Assembly (NCBI RefSeq): GCF_013373795.3
Contig: NZ_CP088022.1
Coordinates: 6,138,001-6,202,000 of the forward strand
DNA: 64,000 nt
From: Bradyrhizobium quebecense
GTDB taxonomy: Bacteria > Pseudomonadota > Alphaproteobacteria > Rhizobiales > Xanthobacteraceae
Reading direction: 5' to 3'
The position numbers and the translations under genes were made by a program. The notes below the pieces were generated by a model that did no database searches, was not told the DNA's origin, and worked only from the letters and a program-made list of their open reading frames with translations. Below are positions 57,310 to 64,000 of the stretch, piece by piece. Each line of letters begins with the position of its first letter. The stretch's first letter is position 1.

Positions 57310-57828
57310 TCAAAACTCCTGCGCGAGCTTCGCCAGCATCTCCAGCAGCGCGGCGTGGTTGGCCGGGCCGAGCACCTCGATCAGCCGGGCCTCGTGCTTG
57401 TTGGCAACCAGCTTCTTGGCGCGCGCCAGCACGGCGCGGCCCTTGTCGGTCAGGACCAGAATGTGGGAGCGCCGGTCGTTGGTCGAGCGCATCCGCGCGC
57501 AAAGGTCGCGGCTCTCCAGCGCGTCGAGCATGGCGACGAAATTCGGCCTGAGGATGCCGAGCGTGTTGGCGATCTCGGTCTGGTTGCGGCCCGGATTCTT
57601 GTCGAGCAGCAGCAGCACCGAGAACTGCGCCGGCGTCAGCTGCAGCGGCGCGACGCAGCGCAGGAAGTCCTCGAACACCTTGAGCTGCGCGCGCTTCAGC
57701 GAATAGCCGAGCAGTCCGGACAGTTCGCCCAATTGCAACATGCTGTCGTCCCCGGCAGGATCGACCGGTTCCCTGCGCAGGGCACGCGACGAACGGACGG
57801 CATCGGAGGCGGTTTTCGAAACAGTCAT
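57310..57828 (-). CDS. MarR-family transcriptional regulator
   Basis: 172 residues from the ATG at 57828. Winged HTH: LTPAQFSVLLLLDKNPGRNQ, then TEIANTLGILRPNFVAMLDA, wing DRRSHILVLTDKGRAVL. It is divergent from the second transporter set, with an AT-rich 180-bp gap between, and probably represses it in response to an aromatic or related acid. Confidence 0.9.
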   Translation of the reverse strand: MTVSKTASDAVRSSRALRREPVDPAGDDSMLQLGELSGLLGYSLKRAQLKVFEDFLRCVAPLQLTPAQFSVLLLLDKNPGRNQTEIANTLGILRPNFVAMLDALESRDLCARMRSTNDRRSHILVLTDKGRAVLARAKKLVANKHEARLIEVLGPANHAALLEMLAKLAQEF

Positions 57829-57895
57829 CGCTCCAGGCTCGCAATCCCGGTACAAAAACCCCGCGGGACGCTCGGGGACCTTGAGATTATATCTA

Positions 57896-57906
57896 ATAAT
57901 CGTTAT
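57896..57906. promoter_or_regulatory. Possible MarR operator
   Basis: ATAA-TCG-TTAT sits in an AT-rich stretch in the MarR/permease divergent gap. It is a short, perfect palindrome with the size of a MarR core; the only support is position and symmetry. Confidence 0.35.
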
Positions 57907-58007
57907 ACACCATATCAAATATCGACGGCTATCAACAGCCGGTATCGGCCGACCCGACCGGCACAGCCGGCCGCGGCGGTCCGACGCTTGAGGGGGAGCG
58001 CTCGGCC

Positions 58008-59048
58008 TTGAACACAACGATCATGCTGTTCCTGCTGCAGGACGGCATCACCAATGGCGCGATCTACGCACTGCTCGGGCTGGCCCTGGTGCTGGTGTTC
58101 GCGGTGACGCGGGTGATCCTGATCCCGCAGGGCGAATTCGTGACCTACGGCGCGTTGAGCTACGCCATGCTGGCGACCGGCCAGGTGCCCGGCACGGTGC
58201 GCCTTGCCGTCGCGATGGGCCTTGTCGCGTTCGCACTCGACCTGTTCTTCGCCCGCAAGGCGCTGCATGCCCGGCTGGTGCTGCGCTCGGTCGCGCTCAA
58301 TATCGTCTTTCCTACAGCGCTGCTCGGCCTCGTCTATGCCCTGGTTGGTCCCCATACGCCGATCGCCGTCAACATTGCGCTGGTGCTGCTGATCGTGGCG
58401 GCGATCGGGCTGTTTCTCTACCGCATCGCCTTCCAGCCGATCGCGCACACCTCCGTGCTGGTGCTCCTGATCGCCTCGGTCGGCTGCCATCTGGCGCTGC
58501 AAGGCCTCGGCCTGGTGTTCTTCGGCGCCGAAGGCCTGCGCGGCCCGGCGCTGTCGAGCGCCGCGGTGACCGCGGGTCCGCTGCGCTTCACCGGCCAGAG
58601 CCTCGCCGTCTATGGCCTGACGGTCGGCTTCATCGTGGGGCTGTGGCTGTTCTTCGGCTACACCAAGACCGGCAAGGCGCTGCGGGCCACCGCGGTCAAT
58701 CGCCTCGGCGCCCGCCTGGTCGGCATCCGCACCACGCTGTCGGGCCAGATCGCATTCCTGCTCGCCTCCGTGATCGGCGCGATTTCCGGCATCCTGATCG
58801 TGCCGATCACGACGCTCTATTACGACACCGGCTTCCTGATCGGCCTGAAGGGCTTTATCGCCGCCATCATCGGCGGCCTGGTCAGCTATCCCCTGACCGC
58901 GGTCGCGGCCATCGTGGTCGGCATCGTCGAGGCCTTCTCGTCGTTCTACGCCAGTAATTTCAAGGAAGTCATCGTGTTCACGCTGATCCTTCCCGTCCTG
59001 GTGCTGCGCTCGCTCGCAGCGCCCCAGGTCGAGGAAGAGAAGGACTGA
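58008..59048 (+). CDS. Liv-type ABC transporter permease (LivH type), second set
   Basis: 346 residues from a TTG at 58008; the ATG at 58023 ([20 protein letters not shown]) is equally possible. Longer than the first LivH by about 50 residues. [20 protein letters not shown] replaces the common NFAQGE motif, and [20 protein letters not shown] and [20 protein letters not shown] complete the fold. Ends five bases before the fused permease-ATPase. Confidence 0.9.
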   Translation: MNTTIMLFLLQDGITNGAIYALLGLALVLVFAVTRVILIPQGEFVTYGALSYAMLATGQVPGTVRLAVAMGLVAFALDLFFARKALHARLVLRSVALNIVFPTALLGLVYALVGPHTPIAVNIALVLLIVAAIGLFLYRIAFQPIAHTSVLVLLIASVGCHLALQGLGLVFFGAEGLRGPALSSAAVTAGPLRFTGQSLAVYGLTVGFIVGLWLFFGYTKTGKALRATAVNRLGARLVGIRTTLSGQIAFLLASVIGAISGILIVPITTLYYDTGFLIGLKGFIAAIIGGLVSYPLTAVAAIVVGIVEAFSSFYASNFKEVIVFTLILPVLVLRSLAAPQVEEEKD

Positions 59049-59053
59049 GCGCG

Positions 59054-60823
59054 ATGACACAGCGGCTCCCTCTCATCATCTTCGCGCTCGTGATGGCGGT
59101 GATCCCGCTTCTCCCGGGCGTCCCGCCATTCTGGATCGTGCTGCTCGACAATATCGGCCTCGCCGCGCTGGTCGCGATGGGGCTGGTGCTGCTCACCGGC
59201 GTCGGCGGCCTCACCTCGTTCGGACAGGCCGCGTTCTGCGGCTTCGGCGCCTACACCACGGCGGTGCTGACCACCGCCTACGGCGTCTCGCCGTGGCTGA
59301 CGCTGCCGGCTTCGCTCGTGGTCAGCGGCATTGCAGCGGTGCTGCTCGGCATCGTCACGGTGCGGCTGTCAGGCCACTATCTGCCGCTCGGCACCATCGC
59401 CTGGGGCATCGGCCTGTTCTACCTGTTCAGCAAGCTCGAATTCCTCGGCCGCAACGACGGCATTTCGGGTATCCCGCCGCTCTCGATCGGCTTGTTCAAG
59501 ATGCTGAGCCCGGACACGATCTATTACGCGATCTGGGTTGCGGTTCTGCTCTCGGCGCTATTGACCATGAACCTGCTGGATTCCCGCACGGGGCGCGCCA
59601 TCCGCGCGTTGCGGCGCGGCCATATCGCGGCCGAAGCGTTCGGCGTGCAGACGCCGCGCGCCAAGCTCCTGGTGTTCATCTATGCGGCGGTGCTGGCCGG
59701 CCTGTCCGGCTGGCTCTACGCGCATTTCCAGCGCGCCGCCAACCCGACGCCGTTCGGCGCGCAGGCCGGCATCGAGTATCTGTTCATCGCTGTCGTCGGC
59801 GGCGCCGGTTACGTCTGGGGCGGCGTGCTCGGCGCCGGCATCGTCGTGATCCTGAAAGAGGTGCTACAGAGCTACCTGCCCTACATCTTCGGCGGCCAGA
59901 GCCAGCTCGAGACCATCGTGTTCGGCATCATGCTGGTGCTGCTGTTGCAGCTCGCACCGCAGGGCGTCTGGCCCTGGCTGATGTCGCACCTGCCGTTCAA
60001 GCCGGCCCGCAAGACGCCGGACACATCGGTGAAGCTGGAACACCGTGAGCGGGCGGCGGGAACGTCTCCGGTCCTGCTGCACATCGACAAGGCGCGCAAG
60101 CAGTTCGGCGGCGTGCTCGCCGTGAACGACGTTTCGTTCGACGTCAACACCCGCGAGATCGTCGCACTGATCGGCCCGAACGGCGCCGGCAAGAGCACGA
60201 CCTTCAACCTGATCACCGGCGTCCTGGCCGCAACCAGCGGCAAGATCGCCGTGCTCGGCAGGGAGGTCGCAAACGCTCCGCCGCAAGAGGTGGTCAAGCT
60301 CGGCGTTGCCCGCACGTTCCAGCACGTCAAGCTGGTGCCCGACATGACCGTGCTGGAGAACGTCGCGATCGGCGCGCATCTGCGCGGCAATTCCGGGGCG
60401 ATCTCCAGCATGCTGCGGCTCGACCGCGCGGATGAGGCGAAACTGCTGGCGGAAGCCGCGCGGCAGATCGCGCGCGTCGGCCTGTCCGACCAGATCGACC
60501 AGCTCGCGGGCTCGCTGTCGCTCGGGCAGCAGCGCATCGTCGAGATCGCCCGCGCACTGTGCGTCGATCCGATGCTGCTGCTGCTGGACGAACCGGCGGC
60601 CGGGCTGCGCCACATGGAGAAGCAGCGGCTGGCCGCGCTGCTCCGGCAGTTGCGCGACGGCGGCATGTCGGTGCTGCTGGTCGAGCACGACATGGGGTTC
60701 GTGATGGATCTCGCCGACCGCATCGTGGTGCTGGATTTCGGTACCAAGATCGCCGAGGGCACGCCGGCCGCGATCAAGCGCAACCCCGACGTGATCAAAG
60801 CCTATCTCGGAGCCGCCGCATGA
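59054..60823 (+). CDS. Fused Liv-type permease (LivM) and ATPase (LivG)
   Basis: 589 residues. Residues 1 to about 315 are a LivM-type permease ([20 protein letters not shown], then [20 protein letters not shown]). A linker of about 30 residues, rich in charge, follows, and from about 338 there is a complete LivG-type ATPase with Walker [10 protein letters not shown] (about 374-382), [35 protein letters not shown] and [11 protein letters not shown]. No stop or frameshift in between. Overlaps the LivF-type gene by ATGA. Confidence 0.92.
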   Translation: MTQRLPLIIFALVMAVIPLLPGVPPFWIVLLDNIGLAALVAMGLVLLTGVGGLTSFGQAAFCGFGAYTTAVLTTAYGVSPWLTLPASLVVSGIAAVLLGIVTVRLSGHYLPLGTIAWGIGLFYLFSKLEFLGRNDGISGIPPLSIGLFKMLSPDTIYYAIWVAVLLSALLTMNLLDSRTGRAIRALRRGHIAAEAFGVQTPRAKLLVFIYAAVLAGLSGWLYAHFQRAANPTPFGAQAGIEYLFIAVVGGAGYVWGGVLGAGIVVILKEVLQSYLPYIFGGQSQLETIVFGIMLVLLLQLAPQGVWPWLMSHLPFKPARKTPDTSVKLEHRERAAGTSPVLLHIDKARKQFGGVLAVNDVSFDVNTREIVALIGPNGAGKSTTFNLITGVLAATSGKIAVLGREVANAPPQEVVKLGVARTFQHVKLVPDMTVLENVAIGAHLRGNSGAISSMLRLDRADEAKLLAEAARQIARVGLSDQIDQLAGSLSLGQQRIVEIARALCVDPMLLLLDEPAAGLRHMEKQRLAALLRQLRDGGMSVLLVEHDMGFVMDLADRIVVLDFGTKIAEGTPAAIKRNPDVIKAYLGAAA

Positions 60824-61551
60824 GTGCGCTGCTATCGGTGACCGACGTCCACATCGCCTACGGCAAGGTCGAGGCTGTACGCGGCGTCTCGCTCGACGTT
60901 GGAGAGAACGAGATCGTCACCATCATCGGCGCCAACGGCGCCGGCAAGACCACACTGCTCAACGCCATCATGGGCGTGCTGCCGCTGCGGGGCCGCACCA
61001 CCTTCGCCGGCGTCGACATGGCGTCGCTCGACATCGAGGACCGCGTCGCAACGGGCCTCAGCCTGGTGCCCGAGCATCGCGAATTGTTCGGCACCATGAA
61101 TGTCGAGGACAATCTCGAGCTCGGCGCCTTCCGGATCGCGAAGGCAACCGCAGCACGCTCGCTGGAGCGGGTCTACACGCTGTTTCCGCGGCTCAAGGAG
61201 CGGCGCAAGCAGCTCGCCGGCACGCTGTCCGGCGGCGAGCAGCAGATGCTGGCGATGGGCCGCGCGCTGATGGGCGCGCCGAGATTGCTGATGCTGGACG
61301 AGCCGAGCCTCGGCCTCGCCCCGATCATCGTCGCCGACATCTTCCGCATCGTCGGCGAGCTCCGCGCAGCCGGCGTCTCGGTGCTGCTGGTCGAGCAGAA
61401 CGCCCAGGCCGCGCTGCAGATCGCCGACCGCGCCTATGTGATGGAGCTCGGCGAGTTCGTGCTGTCGGGCCCGGCCAGGGACATCGCCGCCAACAAGGGC
61501 GTCGCCGCGAGCTATCTCGGCTTCCAGCTCGAAGGCGAGAGCGCGATCTAG
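60820..61551 (+). CDS. Liv-type ABC transporter ATP-binding protein (LivF type), second set
   Basis: 243 residues from the ATG at 60820. Walker A GANGAGKT (37-44), LVPEHRELFGTMNVEDNLEL, LSGGEQQMLAMGRALM, LLMLDEPSLGLAP. Completes a three-gene transporter (LivH, LivM-LivG, LivF) that has no adjacent binding protein on this strand; the candidate is at 62289-63440. Confidence 0.93.
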   Translation: MSALLSVTDVHIAYGKVEAVRGVSLDVGENEIVTIIGANGAGKTTLLNAIMGVLPLRGRTTFAGVDMASLDIEDRVATGLSLVPEHRELFGTMNVEDNLELGAFRIAKATAARSLERVYTLFPRLKERRKQLAGTLSGGEQQMLAMGRALMGAPRLLMLDEPSLGLAPIIVADIFRIVGELRAAGVSVLLVEQNAQAALQIADRAYVMELGEFVLSGPARDIAANKGVAASYLGFQLEGESAI

Positions 61552-61569
61552 AACGCGCCGCGCCAGCGC

Positions 61570-61755
61570 GGAGAGAGCGTCACCCCACCTCGCCCGCCAG
61601 GGGAGGATGAAGGCGGGTGCGTCTCCTGATGAACCACGTCTGACCACGCTTGCATTCGCGCAATGCTTGCGCTCCACTTCACCCTCCCCTGGAGGGGGAG
61701 GGTCGAGCGCGCACGGCGATGCGTAGCATCGTCGGGTGCGATCGGGGTGGGGTGA
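61570..61755. repeat. Palindromic repeat region upstream of DUF559 gene
   Basis: Contains CACCCTCCCCTGGAGGGGGA and related CCTCGCCCGCCAGGGGAGGA pieces, with GATGCGTAGCATCG hairpins. The same CCCTCC/GGAGGG pattern recurs after the gene at 62163-62235. Confidence 0.65.
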
Positions 61756-61765
61756 AGCCGCACGA

Positions 61766-62161
61766 ATGGTCTCAGCATCGATCCGAAGAGCGGCTGCGAA
61801 GAAGCTGCGCGCAAATGCCACGCCGCACGAGCGGATATTATGGCGTGCGCTGAAGGAACTGCCGACGGAAGGCACGCATTTCCGAAAGCAAGCTCCGATC
61901 GGCCCCTATGTCGTCGACTTCTTCTGTCCGGCCAAGCGGCTGATCATCGAACTCGACGGCGGGCATCACAACGACGATGAAACGGCAATGCGCGATCGCG
62001 AGCGACAACAATGGCTCGAAAAAGAGGGCTTCCGCGTCATCCGGTTCTGGAACTCGGAAATCACGGCTGACCTCGGCGCTGTGCTGGAGCGGATTTATGT
62101 CGAGCTCTACGACGCTCGCGAAGCGGAAGCCGTGCCGCTGAAGCACCACCGACGACGATAG
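61766..62161 (+). CDS. DUF559 family endonuclease-like protein
   Basis: 131 residues from the ATG at 61766. Compact Vsr/PD-(D/E)XK-like fold: ANATPHERILWRALKELPTE, then FRKQAPIGPYVVDFFCPAKR with D in VVDF, LIIELDGGHHNDDETAMRDR with E and the following core, and FRVIRFWNSEITADLGAVLE. Function unproven; the family is common in this genus and usually sits between repeats, as here. Confidence 0.87.
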   Translation: MVSASIRRAAAKKLRANATPHERILWRALKELPTEGTHFRKQAPIGPYVVDFFCPAKRLIIELDGGHHNDDETAMRDRERQQWLEKEGFRVIRFWNSEITADLGAVLERIYVELYDAREAEAVPLKHHRRR

Positions 62162-62162
62162 A

Positions 62163-62235
62163 GTATCACCCTACCCCGCTTCACATCGCTCACGCGATGC
62201 GAAGCGCCCCTCCCCCTCCAGGGGAGGGTAGAGAA
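62163..62235. repeat. Palindromic repeat downstream of DUF559 gene
   Basis: CACCCTACCCCGCTTCACAT, then CTCACGCGATGCGAAGCG and CCCTCCCCCTCCAGGGGAGG. Shares the CTCCCC/GGGGAG arms with the repeat before the gene. Confidence 0.65.
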
Positions 62236-62288
62236 AAAGCCGGCCCTTTAGCGAGGCCAGCTTCTTCGTTTCGCAGATCAAGATCGGC

Positions 62289-63440
62289 TCACATCGCCGG
62301 GACGTATTTGCCGTCCTTGACCGTCAGCAGGATGCGCGAGCGGTCGTCGAGGCCGTAGCGATCCTTTTCGGTCCAGTTGTAGACGCCCTGGCTCGCGACG
62401 ATCTCCTTCTCGGAGATGAAGGCCTGGCGGATCGCCTCGCGGAATTCCGGCGTGCCGGGCTTGGCGGTCTTCAGCGCCGTCGGGATGATGCGCTTGAGCA
62501 CCTCGAAGGCGTCGAAGGAATGGCCGGCGAACTGGCTGCGGCTGTTGGCGCCGTATTTGGCTTCATAGGCCGCGTTCAGCGTCAGGCCCGGCTTCTTGGT
62601 CAGCGCGCTGTCGGGTTGGGTTTCCGGCGACATCACCGGGCCGGCCGACATGATGACGCCTTCCGCTGACGCACCCGCGATGCGGATGAAGTCCATGGTG
62701 GCGGCACCGTGGGTCTGGTAGATCAGGCCCTTGTAGCCGCGCTCGCGCAGCGCGGTCTGCGGCAGCGCCGCGGCGGTGCCGGAGGCGCCGACCAGGATGG
62801 CATCGGGATTGGCGGCGACGAGCTTCAGCACCTGGCCCGCGACCGACGTATCCGGACGCGCGAAGCGCTCCTCATCGGTCATGGTCAGGCCGATCGGCAC
62901 GGCCTGCGCCTTGAAGTCGTTGACCCAGAGATCGCCGTAGGAATCCGAATAGCCGATATAGCCGACGGTCTTGATGTTGTGCGCCTTCATGTGCTCGTAG
63001 AGCACCTTGCCCATGATCGGGATCGACTGCGGCAGGTCGACCGACCACTTTGCGCGGGCCTCATTGATCGGGAACGGCGCGAGGCCGAGATGCGGGATGC
63101 CGGCCTCGTTGGCGACCGTCGATACCGCGATCGTCGTCGGCGTGATGCAGGAGCCCATGATGATGTCGGCCTTGGACTCGGTGACGAAGCGCCGCGTATT
63201 GGTGGTCGCAGCCGTCGGATCGCCGGCGTCGTCGAGCACGATCAGCTTCAGCGGCACGCCGCCGATTTCCTTCGGCACGAAATCGAGCGCGTTGCGCTCG
63301 GGAATGCCGAGCGCCGCGGCGGGGCCGGTGGTCGAGATCGAGATGCCGATGGTGATTTCATTGGTCTGCGCCAGCGCGGGCGCGCCCGGCAGCGCGATAG
63401 CAGCTGCGAGCACTGCTGCGGCGAGAGTGGCCTTCCTCAT
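62289..63440 (-). CDS. Periplasmic binding protein of Liv-type transporter
   Basis: 383 residues. Signal peptide (AAAVLAAAIALPGAPALA), mature start QTNEITIGISISTTGPAAAL of the type I binding fold. Quite different from the five tandem paralogues. Features NTRRFVTESKADIIMGSCIT and GYSDSYGDLWVNDFKAQAVP. Convergent with the second transporter genes; its likely partner is that permease set, which lacks its own binding protein. Confidence 0.92.
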   Translation of the reverse strand: MRKATLAAAVLAAAIALPGAPALAQTNEITIGISISTTGPAAALGIPERNALDFVPKEIGGVPLKLIVLDDAGDPTAATTNTRRFVTESKADIIMGSCITPTTIAVSTVANEAGIPHLGLAPFPINEARAKWSVDLPQSIPIMGKVLYEHMKAHNIKTVGYIGYSDSYGDLWVNDFKAQAVPIGLTMTDEERFARPDTSVAGQVLKLVAANPDAILVGASGTAAALPQTALRERGYKGLIYQTHGAATMDFIRIAGASAEGVIMSAGPVMSPETQPDSALTKKPGLTLNAAYEAKYGANSRSQFAGHSFDAFEVLKRIIPTALKTAKPGTPEFREAIRQAFISEKEIVASQGVYNWTEKDRYGLDDRSRILLTVKDGKYVPAM

Positions 63441-63543
63441 TCATTCCTCCCTGCGGATATGTTTTTTGGGTTTAAACCAGGTTTGCGGGCAAATTCAGCC
63501 CCTTCTTTAGGTCATGAGGGGCCGCGAGTCAGCCCTGAACAAG

Positions 63544-63963
63544 TCAGCCCTTCATGAAGCGGTCGATGACCTCCTGCGGAAATGGCGCCGATTTCAGCCT
63601 GGCGGGATCGTCCGGGTGGCGGCCGACCAGCACCCTTGTCTCGAACGCCTCGATCGCCAACACCTCGCCCTTGAAAACGCGGTGCACTACCTCGAAGCTC
63701 GAGCGCTTGATGCTCTCGATCCGGCTCTCGATGGTGATCCAGTCGCCATGGGTCGACGGGATGTGGAATTTCGCCCGCGTGTCGACCATGGGAATGCCGA
63801 CAAGTCCGTACTTGTGGATGAGATCCTGCTTCGAGCAACCAGCCGCCTCGAACATGATCGAGGTCGAGTCGTCGAACATCGCGAAGTAGCGCGGGTAGTA
63901 GACGATGTTGGCGGGGTCGCAATCGCCCCACTGGATCTGCACGTCGCGCCGATGGACGAACAT
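63544..63963 (-). CDS. 4HBT-family acyl-CoA thioesterase
   Basis: 139 residues, hot-dog fold. IQWGDCDPANIVYYPRYFAM has the catalytic aspartate of the 4-hydroxybenzoyl-CoA thioesterase group; MVDTRAKFHIPSTHGDWITI and SFEVVHRVFKGEVLAIEAFE follow. Hydrolyses an acyl or aromatic CoA thioester. Upstream of the binding-protein gene on the same strand (about 100 bp), suggesting a link between that transporter and aromatic acid use. Confidence 0.88.
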   Translation of the reverse strand: MFVHRRDVQIQWGDCDPANIVYYPRYFAMFDDSTSIMFEAAGCSKQDLIHKYGLVGIPMVDTRAKFHIPSTHGDWITIESRIESIKRSSFEVVHRVFKGEVLAIEAFETRVLVGRHPDDPARLKSAPFPQEVIDRFMKG

Positions 63964-64000
63964 GGTTTAGCCAACCCCGATAGCGCGGCAACCGCGGTGA

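Overview
The window is from a GC-rich alphaproteobacterium of the Bradyrhizobium/Rhodopseudomonas type. The evidence is the pimelate (pim) beta-oxidation genes, several Liv-type (branched-chain amino acid family) ABC transporter sets, a SAM-II riboswitch before metZ, and the palindromic intergenic repeats common in these genomes. It has two very different halves that meet at a tRNA-Gly(CCC) gene (27362-27435, minus strand).

Left half (1-27361): an integrated island. A tyrosine integrase (26295-27308) lies next to the 3' end of tRNA-Gly, the usual arrangement for a tRNA-targeted island. The cargo is defence-like and fragmentary: a co-directional minus-strand cassette of a reverse transcriptase (2856-4556), a PD-(D/E)XK-like nuclease (1439-2665) and a single-motif phospholipase D-like protein (184-1326); a DUF3800 protein; a recQ-like remnant; a two-gene membrane operon (19013-20705); and the 3' part of a large helicase/restriction-like gene beheaded by IS21. 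Four insertion sequences can be delimited: IS1380 (4864-6484, CTAG duplication), IS66 (10676-13812, 8-bp duplication TGTTAAAC, frameshifted tnpC), an ISNCY-like element (14936-16787, transposase frameshifted by an 8-bp tandem duplication) and IS21 (20861-23337). An inverted IS21 fragment (17479-17723) and a truncated serine-recombinase unit add to the wreckage. Degenerate tRNA-Ser-like 3' ends at 24.5-24.95 kb may be relics of other integrations.

Right half (27362-64000): ordered chromosomal genes. After a GT22-like mannosyltransferase, an AraC regulator with VOC and SRPBCC partners, a MATE pump, a conserved hypothetical protein and dCTP deaminase, metZ follows a SAM-II riboswitch with a built-in terminator. 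Next comes a dicarboxylate/fatty-acid CoA degradation operon on the minus strand (pimF-pimA-pimC-pimD-SDR, no thiolase), divergent from an IclR regulator whose likely operator is a perfect 9-1-9 palindrome in the shared intergenic region. Downstream of the regulator are a complete Liv-type transporter (ATPase, ATPase, permease, permease) and five tandem paralogous periplasmic binding proteins, the first four each ending in its own terminator, then a type-2 glycerate kinase.

The last section has a MarR regulator divergent from a second Liv-type transporter in which permease and ATPase are fused in one polypeptide, a repeat-embedded DUF559 gene, a distant binding protein and a 4HBT thioesterase. 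Together the right half imports and activates dicarboxylic, fatty or aromatic acids and feeds them to beta-oxidation. No rRNA, CRISPR array or replication origin was seen.
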